Below are positions 17,042-24,463 of a DNA stretch of 58,412 bases, piece after piece. The stretch comes from Thermoanaerobaculia bacterium (GTDB lineage Bacteria > Acidobacteriota > Thermoanaerobaculia > UBA5066 > DATFVB01). A program made the position numbers and the translations under genes. Position 1 is the stretch's first letter. Every line of letters begins with the position of its first letter. The notes under the pieces were generated by a model that saw only the letters and a list, made by a program, of their open reading frames with translations, was not told the origin of the DNA and did no database searches. The stretch covers positions 1 to 58,412 of the forward strand of contig DASTIQ010000120.1 in NCBI GenBank assembly GCA_035717485.1. The letters are read 5' to 3'.

Positions 17042-18502
17042 ATGCTGACGCATCTGGCCCACGTCGCGGCGCTCTTCGAACGGATTCCGTTCTGGGCGCT
17101 CTTCGCGTACGACGTGATCGTCCTCGCGGTGATCACGCTCGCGATCGTCCGCCGCCGCGGGTTCGCGAGCACGCTCGCGTGGATCTTCGCGATCATCGCC
17201 GTTCCGGGCGCCGGGGTGCTCGCCTACCTGCTGCTCGCCAATCCGCACGTCGCCCGGACCCGCCGGGCGAAGCGTCGAGCGACCCTCCGGTTCCGCCAGC
17301 GCCGGGGGCATGCCCGCGGACCGGGCGGCGACCGTCCGCGCCTGACCCCCCCCGAGCGCGGCGTCCTGCGTCTGGCGGAGCGCCTCTCCGACGCCGCGCC
17401 CGTGGCGGGCAACCGCGCGGAGCTCGTCTCGAGCAACGAGGAGGCCGCGCGCCGGATCACCGACGCGATCGCATCGGCCCGGCGGTCGATCTGGGCCGAG
17501 TACTACATGATCAAGAACGACCCGACGGGGAACGAGTTCCTGGCTCTCCTCGCGCGGCGGGCCGGCGAGGGGCTCGACGTCCGGCTCCTCTACGACGCGG
17601 TCGGGTCGTGGGGAATCGACGGCGCGGCCCTCGGGGCGATCCGGCGAGCCGGGGGACACGTGGAGGTCTTCCTTCCGATCAACCCGCTCCGCCGCCGGTG
17701 GGCGGTCCACCTGAGGAATCATCGAAAGATCCTCGTCGTCGACGGCGAGATCGCGATGACCGGCGGGATGAACGTCGGCGACGAATACTCCGGACGGCTG
17801 GGCCGCGGCCCGGTCCCGGCGTGGCGCGACACGCTCCTCGTGCTGGAAGGGTCGGCGGCCGGCGCGCTCGCCGAGGTCTTCGCCGAAGACTGGTCCTTCG
17901 CGACCGGATCGGAGGAGATCCTCGACGTTCCCCGCGAAGCGCAGCCGGACGGCGGCAGCCTCGTCGCCGTGCTCCCGAGCGGACCGGACCAGGAAGCCAA
18001 CGCCGTGCGTCTGGCGTACTTTGCGGGCATCACGTCGGCCGTTTCCCGCTGCTGGATCGCGAGCCCCTATTTCATCCCGGACGGGCCGACGAACCGGGCG
18101 CTCGTGACGGCCGCGCTCCGCGGCGTCGACGTGCGGATCCTCCTTCCCGAGAGGAACGACGTGACCCTCATGGGTCCGGCCGGTCGCTCGTACTACTCGG
18201 CCCTCGTCCGGGCCGGCGCCCGGATCTTCGAATACCGGCCGGCGATGCTCCATTCGAAGCTCATGTCGATCGACGGCCGTTGGTGCCTGATCGGGTCGGC
18301 CAACGTGGACGTCCGGAGCTTCTGGCTGAATTTCGAGATCAGCGCGCTCGTGTTCGATCCCGCTTTCGCGGCCGTCGTCGACGCCCAGTTCGAGAAGGAC
18401 GTCGCCGACAGCCGCGAGATCACGCCCGAGATCCTGTCGGGGAGGGGGTTCTTCGCGGCGCTCGGCGAAGGGGTAGCGAGGTTGATGTCGCCGCTCCTGT
18501 AG
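17042..18502 (+). CDS. cls: Cardiolipin synthase (two HKD phospholipase D motifs)
   Basis: The 486-aa product should condense phosphatidylglycerol into cardiolipin at the inner membrane. Two N-terminal membrane helices (residues about 18-36 and 43-62) precede two PLD domains with HLRNHRKILVVDG and HSKLMSIDGRWCLIGSAN. The length and the paired N-terminal helices match bacterial ClsA. ATG 17042 is chosen because it begins directly before the first helix. An inverted-repeat element follows 4 nt after the stop. Divergent from the small membrane and PAP2 genes. Confidence 0.92.
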   Translation: MLTHLAHVAALFERIPFWALFAYDVIVLAVITLAIVRRRGFASTLAWIFAIIAVPGAGVLAYLLLANPHVARTRRAKRRATLRFRQRRGHARGPGGDRPRLTPPERGVLRLAERLSDAAPVAGNRAELVSSNEEAARRITDAIASARRSIWAEYYMIKNDPTGNEFLALLARRAGEGLDVRLLYDAVGSWGIDGAALGAIRRAGGHVEVFLPINPLRRRWAVHLRNHRKILVVDGEIAMTGGMNVGDEYSGRLGRGPVPAWRDTLLVLEGSAAGALAEVFAEDWSFATGSEEILDVPREAQPDGGSLVAVLPSGPDQEANAVRLAYFAGITSAVSRCWIASPYFIPDGPTNRALVTAALRGVDVRILLPERNDVTLMGPAGRSYYSALVRAGARIFEYRPAMLHSKLMSIDGRWCLIGSANVDVRSFWLNFEISALVFDPAFAAVVDAQFEKDVADSREITPEILSGRGFFAALGEGVARLMSPLL

Positions 18503-18506
18503 AGGG

Positions 18507-18629
18507 GGCGCGGCGATGCATCGAGCCGGACGGGCGCGTGCCGTCCGCGAGACCCTGCGACCTACGCCCGGTAGGCCTCGGGATCTCGCGGCCGGCCCGC
18601 ATCCCGTCGGGCTCGTGCCTCGCCGCGCC
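18507..18629 (+). repeat. Intergenic element copy B (123 bp, strong terminal inverted repeats)
   Basis: Begins GGCGCGGCGATGCATCGAGC and, read from the other end on the opposite strand, GGCGCGGCGAGGCACGAGCC. The matching ends run about 34 bp with few mismatches. It fills the gap between convergent cls and the ferredoxin-MBL gene and aligns with copies at 11564-11689 and 22911-23031. No coding potential seen. Confidence 0.75.
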
Positions 18630-18670
18630 CATGCAACTGAAACCGCCATCCCTCCTGGGATTTCCAGTCA

Positions 18671-19570
18671 CTATGGTGTCCTTTCCATCCACCGGATGCA
18701 CTCCTCCAGCGAAGCCCTCATCTCGGCTTCGGGAGCGTGGTGAAGGCGGCCGTGGCCCGGCAGGACCCACGAGAACCGGTAGTCCCGCAGACGCTTCATC
18801 GACCCGATCTGCTCGCGCCAGGAATACCAGCACGCGTCGCGGAACGCCGTGAGACGCTTCCGGTTCGGCGACCCGGCGAGGTGGTCCCCCGTGAAGAGAT
18901 GGGTGTCGCGGTAGAGGAGGACCGCGTGCCCGCGGGTGTGGCCGGGAGTCGGGATCGCCGTGAGGTCGGGATCGATCGCGAGGGGCGCATCGCCGCTCCA
19001 GGCCTCCTCGACGCCGAGCCGAGCGCCGCCGTCCTCCGACCGGAGGAACCGCCGGCATCCGAACCGTTCCGCGAACCGGGCATGGTCGGCGACGTCGTCG
19101 CGGTGGGTCAGGAAGAGAACCGAGACGCCGCCGATTCGCTCGAGCGCGCGGACGAGGGGCGGCGCGAAACGCGGGGAGTCGACGAGGACGTTGCCCCCTT
19201 GCGCCGCCGGCCGACGGATCAGCCAGCTCTCCGCCCCGAAGCTCGACGCGGCGCGGAATCCGCAGGAATACACGTTTTCCGAGACCGGGTCGGGGAAGGC
19301 TTCGGTCCCGATCCTCCGGGAAAACGAACGGGGAGCGCCGATCGACCCGGTCGGGCACGCGACGAGGGCCATCATGGCGCGCCGGACGTCGGCGTCGCCG
19401 ATGGGCTGACTCCCGACGCTCGACGCGCCGCCGTGGTCGCGGAACGTCCCGGGGGCGATCTGGCGGCACGCGTCGCAGTCGATGCACGTGCGGTCGACGT
19501 AGAAGTCGCCGGGGACATTTTCGGGAAGCCGGAGCGCTTCGCGGGCCATCGAGATCTTCAACGGCGCCAT
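18671..19570 (-). CDS. Ferredoxin domain fused to metallo-beta-lactamase-fold hydrolase
   Basis: The 299-aa product has a single-cluster ferredoxin-like N-terminus: C29, C32, C35 (TCIDCDACRQIAP) and C72 (VACPTGSIG). From about residue 100 the metallo-beta-lactamase fold follows, with THRDDVADH as the metal-binding motif, IPTPGHTRGH, FTGDHLAG and a C-terminal VLPGHGR. The THRDDVADH form differs from the usual HxHxDH but keeps His and Asp-His positions. The reaction is unknown; a hydrolase or persulfide/glutathione-type activity with electron-transfer control is conceivable. ATG 19570 is the first start; M8 is an alternative. The stop lies 41 nt from element copy B. Confidence 0.83.
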   Translation of the reverse strand: MAPLKISMAREALRLPENVPGDFYVDRTCIDCDACRQIAPGTFRDHGGASSVGSQPIGDADVRRAMMALVACPTGSIGAPRSFSRRIGTEAFPDPVSENVYSCGFRAASSFGAESWLIRRPAAQGGNVLVDSPRFAPPLVRALERIGGVSVLFLTHRDDVADHARFAERFGCRRFLRSEDGGARLGVEEAWSGDAPLAIDPDLTAIPTPGHTRGHAVLLYRDTHLFTGDHLAGSPNRKRLTAFRDACWYSWREQIGSMKRLRDYRFSWVLPGHGRLHHAPEAEMRASLEECIRWMERTP

Positions 19571-19641
19571 GGGCGCTCGAATTCCGCGAAGGGCGGTCTC
19601 CGAACGCCGGGGCGCGGCCGGCCGGGGCGGGAAGAAGGGCG

Positions 19642-20730
19642 CTAGGGGCGGCGCTCGGCGGCCGTTTCCTTCTCCCAGGCGCTCGTCTGCCAGTTCGCGG
19701 GGCGGTTCGGATGCGACCAGCCCGGGATCGTCATCATCAGGCGGTCGGCGAGCGCGGCCACGTACGGCTCGTACATCCGTCGGACGTCCTGGAGCGTCTC
19801 GTCGGCGGCTTTCGGGGCGCAGAGGGGCACGCCGGCCGACCGCAGCTCCGCGCGGATCTCGGCGAGCGCCGACGGGGAGAGCCGCTCACCGCTCCCGTGA
19901 CGAGGGGCGATGTGGAGCACCTGCGAGAGATCGACGACGGCGTGGCGCGCGATCGCGTAGGTGAGTCGGGCCTGCCACGCGATCTCTCCCTCCGCGTGCG
20001 CGATCAGGAGCGCGCACGTGTCGAGGATCGCCGTGAGCGCGGCGAGCCACGACTGATTGTCGTGCTGGGAGCGGTAGTAGCAGAGGACCGGATACGACAG
20101 GTGGCTTTCCATGAGGTCCGCCGTCCAGACCTCCCAGTCCCTCAGAAACCGGGCGAGAGATCCGACGTGCTCGGGACGGCCGTACCTCGAGAGGAGCTCC
20201 CGCGCGCTGGGAGGGGAGCCGGCGCGCGCGTCGAGAAGCGAGATGTTCGTTTCGCGGCGCGAGAAGGCGCCGTAGATCACCGGGAGGTAGCCGATCGTGA
20301 GCGCGAGGAATCCGAAGCCGACTCCCGCTTCGAGCACCGTCACGATGCGGCCGGCGGTCGCCTTTGGCGTCACGTCCCCCAGTCCCAGCGTGAAGAACGT
20401 CGATCCGCTCATGTAGAGGTCCATCGGGAAGCCGCCGGCGGTTCCCACGGCGGCGTGCAGGAGCGAGAAACCGAACACGAGACCGACCGCCCAGAACGCG
20501 ACGAGCATCAGGAGCGAGAGCGGGCCGAAGGCGGAGAGAAGCGCCTGCCGGGGTTTCCCCGCGGGAACGCGCCGCGCGACCGCCGCGACCGCGTTCCACG
20601 CGACCGCGTAGAAGAGGCGGGTCAGCCGGAAACGGTGAGTGACCCGCCGCGGCAGGACGATCGACTCGAACGCGTCCCAGAGGATCACGAGGACGATCAC
20701 GCTGCCCGCGAGGGCGCGGAGCCCCGTCAT
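19642..20730 (-). CDS. Two-helix potassium channel with long cytosolic domain
   Basis: The 362-aa product has N-terminal membrane segments and a pore with selectivity filter TLGLGD in TFFTLGLGDVTP, the ion-channel-2 (Kir/KcsA-like) pattern. It is followed by a helix GVGFGFLALTIGYLPVIYG and about 200 residues of soluble helical sequence (from SRRETNISLL). That C-terminal domain is not a recognised RCK domain. ATG 20730 is preferred over GTG 20760 because GGGAG sits 5 nt upstream. The ATG overlaps the stop of a possible 29-codon leader frame. It lies downstream of the MglA fusion gene. Confidence 0.82.
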   Translation of the reverse strand: MTGLRALAGSVIVLVILWDAFESIVLPRRVTHRFRLTRLFYAVAWNAVAAVARRVPAGKPRQALLSAFGPLSLLMLVAFWAVGLVFGFSLLHAAVGTAGGFPMDLYMSGSTFFTLGLGDVTPKATAGRIVTVLEAGVGFGFLALTIGYLPVIYGAFSRRETNISLLDARAGSPPSARELLSRYGRPEHVGSLARFLRDWEVWTADLMESHLSYPVLCYYRSQHDNQSWLAALTAILDTCALLIAHAEGEIAWQARLTYAIARHAVVDLSQVLHIAPRHGSGERLSPSALAEIRAELRSAGVPLCAPKAADETLQDVRRMYEPYVAALADRLMMTIPGWSHPNRPANWQTSAWEKETAAERRP

Positions 20731-20816
20731 GGGTCTCCCGCTCCGCGGGGCCGCCGGCACCGGCGCGGAGCATCCGCCGGGTTTCCCAGGGCGGAGCGCC
20801 GCCGGTCGCCCTTCAT
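20727..20816 (-). CDS. Possible 29-aa arginine-rich leader peptide before the potassium channel
   Basis: ATG at 20816 follows a TAAGAT hexamer (20824-20829) by 7 nt, the spacing seen at other leaderless starts here, and its TGA overlaps the channel ATG (ATGA). The peptide is basic (starts MKGDRRRSALG, eight Arg in 29 residues) and resembles no family. The hexamer overlaps the TAA stop of the MglA gene. It may simply be the channel promoter and leader. Confidence 0.25.
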   Translation of the reverse strand: MKGDRRRSALGNPADAPRRCRRPRGAGDP

Positions 20817-20826
20817 GAGCCCGATC

Positions 20827-22875
20827 TTACGACGGGGTGTGCGGATCTCCGAGGCGGCCGGCGAGGTCGGCGAGCGCGTCGGCGAGCCGGCGCCGGAGGT
20901 CGTCGGCCGAGCTCTGCCGGCGCGCGAAGTCGTCGCGCGCCTGACGCACCGTTTCGTCGATCTCGGCCGCCGCCCGCCGCCGACTCTCGGTTTCCTCGTC
21001 CCGGAACGCCCGGAACCGCTCTTCGAGCTCCAGGACGGCCTGCCGGGCGGATTCCCGCTCCGCCGTCGAGCGCGCGCTCAGCTCGTCGAGGAGACGTTCG
21101 AGCCGGGCGAGACGCGACTCCTGGTCGACGACGAGCTGGCTGAACTTCTCTTCGGTCTCCTGGATCCGGAAGCCGAGCTTCTCGAGCGCCGCGGCGGTGG
21201 CGAGCGACTCCCGGCTCACCTGCGCGACGAGCTCCATCTCGCGCCCCGATCCCTCCGCGAGCGACTGCTGGAGGTCCGAGATCCCCCGGCGGAGATCGCT
21301 CACCTGGCCCTCCGACGCGAGGCGCGCGTTGGTCCAGTCGGTTCGCAGGAGATCGAAATCCTTCGCCCAGCCGCGGGCGGCTTCGACCTGGCCGAGCCGC
21401 CCTTCGAGCGCGCCGATGCGGGCCGGGATCCCGGCGCCTTGCGCCAGGCCGTTTTCGATCCCCGACAATCTCTGCTCGAGCTCGTCCCATCGGGCGAGCT
21501 TCTCTTCCGCGGCGGAGATCCGGTCGCCCCACGCGGAGACGACGGCGAGCTGGATCATTCGCTCCTCGAAAGCAGAGGCGACCGGCGCCGGCTCGGCGGC
21601 GGGCGGCGGGGTTTCGGGAGCAACCGACGTCGTCTCGGCGGCGGGCCGGGCGGCTTCCGCCATGACGGGAGGCGGGGCTTCTGCGCTCTCCGGACGGGCG
21701 GCTTCCGCCGCAGCCGCCTCGGCAGCCGTCGCCGGCTCCTCGGGGGCGAAAGGCGCCGCGGGGGCTTCGGGCGGCTCCGGCTCGTCGGGGACGTCGGGGA
21801 CGGCGGGGACGGCGAATGCCGCCGTGCTGGCACGATCGTCCTGCCCCGGAAATTCGACGGGAGCCGGCGCGGAGGCGGGCCGTCTGGGGAAGAACGCCGG
21901 ATTGGTGTCTTCCGTGACGCCGGACGGCTCGGCGAGGGGCGGGAACGTCTCGAAGACGATCGCGTCGCGGCGCGCCGTCTCCGCCGGCGCCTCGGCCGTC
22001 CCGGACCCCTCTTCGTCCATCGGAAACGGAGCGACGGCGATCGGCGGGGAGTCGGCGTCCGAAGCCGCGACGGCGGCGGGGTGCGGCGAGGCGAGCGTCG
22101 GGATCGCGCGCGTCGTCCCGAGGTCTTCGGTCTCGGGAAAGGCGATCGGTTCGGGCACACGGCGCGCGGCGGGGGGCGGAACCTCCGGCGCGTGAGCGCT
22201 CATCCCGTGCACCATGGAGCTCTTCCAGGCCGAGAGGTTTTCCGTCTCGCTCGCCGCCGGACGCGCGGGCTTCGGCGCTCCGCGCTTCTGGAGCCGCCGC
22301 AGGATGTCGACGAACGTCAGCTTCGAGATCAGCTTGAACGTCTCGACGACGCCCTTTCCCTCGGACGCGACGGCTTCGATGAACGGGTGCCCGGCGAGAC
22401 CGAGACCTTCCTGGAGCGCGTCGACGGCGAGGACGTCCGGAAGATCCCGTTTGTTGAACTGGACCGCGAAGGGGATCGTCGCCGCGTCGATCCCTTCCTC
22501 CTTCAGATTCTGGCGAAGGTTCTGGAGGCTCTCGAGGTTTTTCGGCAGCTGTGACCAGCGGGAATCGACGACGAAGACGATCCCGTCGGCGCCGCGGAGT
22601 ACGACCCGGCGCGTCTCGTTGTACGGGCTCTGTCCGGGCACGGTCGCGACCTGGAAACGGATCCGGTATCCCTTCAGGTCCCCCAGCTCCACGGGAAGGA
22701 GATCGAAGAAGATCGTCCGGTCGGCGGTCGCCGCCAGCGTGAGGAGATTTCCGACCGAGGAGGGCTCGAGCCGCCGGTGGAGGAACTGGAGATTCGTGGT
22801 TTTGCCGCCGAATCCGGGACCGTAGTACACGATCTTCGCGGTCAGTTCCTTGGAGGCGGCGTTGTAGACGACCAT
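20827..22875 (-). CDS. MglA-family small GTPase fused to a long Pro/Ala linker and coiled coil
   Basis: The 682-aa product opens with an MglA-type Ras-like GTPase: P-loop YYGPGFGGKTTN (residues 17-28), switch-2 ATVPGQSPYNETRR and NKRD, ending near residue 195 (VDILRRLQKRG). Typical MglA is about 195 aa. Here roughly 240 residues of Pro/Ala/Glu-rich linker follow, then about 230 residues of heptad-rich sequence (AEEKLARWDELEQRLSGIE and later RLARLERLLDELSARSTAER), predicted coiled coil. MglA proteins set cell polarity; a built-in coiled coil could be the scaffold arm. ATG 22875 matches the usual MglA start; no Shine-Dalgarno, but TATCAT lies 13 nt upstream. Confidence 0.87.
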   Translation of the reverse strand: MVVYNAASKELTAKIVYYGPGFGGKTTNLQFLHRRLEPSSVGNLLTLAATADRTIFFDLLPVELGDLKGYRIRFQVATVPGQSPYNETRRVVLRGADGIVFVVDSRWSQLPKNLESLQNLRQNLKEEGIDAATIPFAVQFNKRDLPDVLAVDALQEGLGLAGHPFIEAVASEGKGVVETFKLISKLTFVDILRRLQKRGAPKPARPAASETENLSAWKSSMVHGMSAHAPEVPPPAARRVPEPIAFPETEDLGTTRAIPTLASPHPAAVAASDADSPPIAVAPFPMDEEGSGTAEAPAETARRDAIVFETFPPLAEPSGVTEDTNPAFFPRRPASAPAPVEFPGQDDRASTAAFAVPAVPDVPDEPEPPEAPAAPFAPEEPATAAEAAAAEAARPESAEAPPPVMAEAARPAAETTSVAPETPPPAAEPAPVASAFEERMIQLAVVSAWGDRISAAEEKLARWDELEQRLSGIENGLAQGAGIPARIGALEGRLGQVEAARGWAKDFDLLRTDWTNARLASEGQVSDLRRGISDLQQSLAEGSGREMELVAQVSRESLATAAALEKLGFRIQETEEKFSQLVVDQESRLARLERLLDELSARSTAERESARQAVLELEERFRAFRDEETESRRRAAAEIDETVRQARDDFARRQSSADDLRRRLADALADLAGRLGDPHTPS

Positions 22876-22910
22876 GAAACTGGGGCGAATGATAACACCT
22901 CGATTTGGCC

Positions 22911-23031
22911 GGCGAGGCAACGCATCGAGCCCGAAGGGCGCATGCCCGCGTGACCCTCCGACGCACGCTCCGGAACGCCGGCGGGTCCCGCGGGACGACG
23001 CGCATCCCCGCGGGCTCGCCCTCGCCGCGCC
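22911..23031 (+). repeat. Intergenic element copy A (121 bp, terminal inverted repeats)
   Basis: Starts GGCGAGGCAACGCATCGAGC; its far end on the other strand reads GGCGCGGCGAGGGCGAGCCC. Interior stretches such as GACCCTCCGACG and GGCGGGTCCC recur in the copies at 18507 and 31677. It occupies the divergent gap between the MglA gene and the RNase Z-like gene, outside both promoters. Confidence 0.75.
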
Positions 23032-23092
23032 TCGTCGGGACGGCGAAGAGCAGTCCCCGGAGCCGGGGACCCGGGTTTTCCCCGGTTCTTGG

Positions 23093-23098
23093 TAGTCT
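23093..23098 (+). promoter_or_regulatory. Putative -10 element of the RNase Z-like gene (leaderless)
   Basis: TAGTCT with a 7-nt spacer to the ATG at 23106. No Shine-Dalgarno lies between. Confidence 0.35.
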
Positions 23099-23105
23099 CC
23101 CCGCC

Positions 23106-23936
23106 ATGGCCGAAACGACGACCCTCCGCGTCTGCGACGTGCCGATCGTCGGACGCTCGGTCGCCGGACAGGAATCGTTCTACCGCCTGCCGACTCTCCG
23201 CTCGGCGCTCGAGATCGGACGATGCCCGAACGCGCTCGTCGCGGTCCCGAACGTCTTCGTGACGCACGCCCATCTCGACCATGCGGCGGGAGTCGCCTCG
23301 TATGCCTCGCAGCGGACGCTCCAGGGGCTGGAGGCGGGGAGGGTGTTCCTGCCGGCGGAGGCGATGGAGGGGTTCGAGAAGATCCTCGCGCTGCACGTCG
23401 AGCTCGAGGGATTCCATCGGTACGCGGCCCACCTGAAGGGCGTCCGTCCCGGCGACCGGATTCCGCTCCGCCACGATCTCGAAGTCGACGTGACCGCGGG
23501 GAGCCATCGGGTTCCGTGCGCCGGCTACGTCTTCTGCGAGACGCGCCGGAAGCTGCGCCGCGATCTCGCCGGAACCTCCGGGGAAGAGATCGCGCGGCTC
23601 CGGGAGCGGGGGATCGGAGTGACCGAGGAGATTCGAACGCCTCTCCTCGCCTACCCGGGGGACTGCGATGCCGGGATCTTCGACGTCGCGCCGGAGATCT
23701 TTCGCGCGCGCATCCTCCTCCTCGAATGCACGTTCATCCGGCCGGGCGAGGAGGAGCGGGCCGCCCGCTACCGGCATCTCCATCTTTCCCAGATCGCCGC
23801 CCGCGCTTCCGATTTCGCCAACGAGGCGATCGTCCTGACGCATTTCTCGGCGAAGTACTCGAGGGAGGAGATCGAGGAGCGGGTGAAGGCGGGGCTGCCC
23901 GATTCGCTGCGGGACCGGGTCGTCGCGTTCGTCTAG
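23106..23936 (+). CDS. RNase Z-like metallo-beta-lactamase-fold hydrolase
   Basis: The 276-aa product has the tRNase Z-type fold: metal motif FVTHAHLDHAAG, GSHRVPCAGYVFCE with a later His ligand, AYPGDCDAGIF and LECTF, and a final IVLTHFSAKYSREEI. The arrangement resembles short tRNA 3'-processing endonucleases and related plant-type proteins, but HAHLDH replaces the common HxHGDH and the exosite is not evident, so the substrate is uncertain. ATG 23106 sits 7 nt after TAGTCT. Its stop overlaps the stop of the convergent gene at 23933 by 4 bp. Confidence 0.78.
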   Translation: MAETTTLRVCDVPIVGRSVAGQESFYRLPTLRSALEIGRCPNALVAVPNVFVTHAHLDHAAGVASYASQRTLQGLEAGRVFLPAEAMEGFEKILALHVELEGFHRYAAHLKGVRPGDRIPLRHDLEVDVTAGSHRVPCAGYVFCETRRKLRRDLAGTSGEEIARLRERGIGVTEEIRTPLLAYPGDCDAGIFDVAPEIFRARILLLECTFIRPGEEERAARYRHLHLSQIAARASDFANEAIVLTHFSAKYSREEIEERVKAGLPDSLRDRVVAFV

Positions 23937-24391
23937 CGTCCGGGCTTCACGACCTCCGCCGCGGCTTTCTGCCCGGCCGCCCACGCCCCCAGGTGCTGCC
24001 GCCACTGGTAGACGGACGCCCTCGGCATCACGAACTCCCGCGTCTCGGCGTCGGTTCCGACGAGCGTCAACACCTCGGCGCGCAGCAGCCGCCGTCCCGT
24101 CGTCGTCATCCGGTTCCCGGAGCTGATGCGGCGGATCGTGCGGAGCGGGAGATCCGTGCGGCGCTCGTGCCGGCTCTCGAAGAAGATCGTTTCCCCCGTG
24201 AGACCGAGGACTCCGGGCACCCGCCGGAAACGTCCGACGCACCGGTCCGCCGGCGTGAGGAGCGCGGGTGGAGCGCCGGCGCGCGCGAGGATCTCCGCGG
24301 CGAGCCGGTCGCGGCTCCGCCTCAGGAGGAGCGGGGGAAGGACGGCGCCGACGGCCACGAGAATCGCGATCGCGGCGACCAGGATCGTCAT
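23933..24391 (-). CDS. Unknown single-pass membrane protein
   Basis: The 152-aa product has one N-terminal helix (ILVAAIAILVAVGAVLPPLLL), then a soluble part beginning RRSRDRLAAEIL. The middle FRRVPGVLGLTGETIFFESR followed by LRTIRRISS is reminiscent of GRAM/PH-like lipid-binding strands, but the resemblance is only visual. The C-terminus is QWRQHLGAWAAGQKAA. ATG at 24391 lies 6 nt from a TACATT hexamer. It is convergent with the RNase Z-like gene and divergent from acyl-CoA dehydrogenase. Confidence 0.6.
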   Translation of the reverse strand: MTILVAAIAILVAVGAVLPPLLLRRSRDRLAAEILARAGAPPALLTPADRCVGRFRRVPGVLGLTGETIFFESRHERRTDLPLRTIRRISSGNRMTTTGRRLLRAEVLTLVGTDAETREFVMPRASVYQWRQHLGAWAAGQKAAAEVVKPGR

Positions 24392-24463
24392 TCAAAAAAT
24401 GTATCATCGCCGCCGGACGCGAGCCGTCGCGCGGGAGCCGCCGGGCGCGTCCGAGGAGGACCC

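Noticed and set aside
16836-17196. Longer start for the PAP2 gene upstream of the signal peptide
   Set aside because: The extension is Arg/Pro-rich and covers the small membrane gene; ATG 16836 begins a signal peptide.
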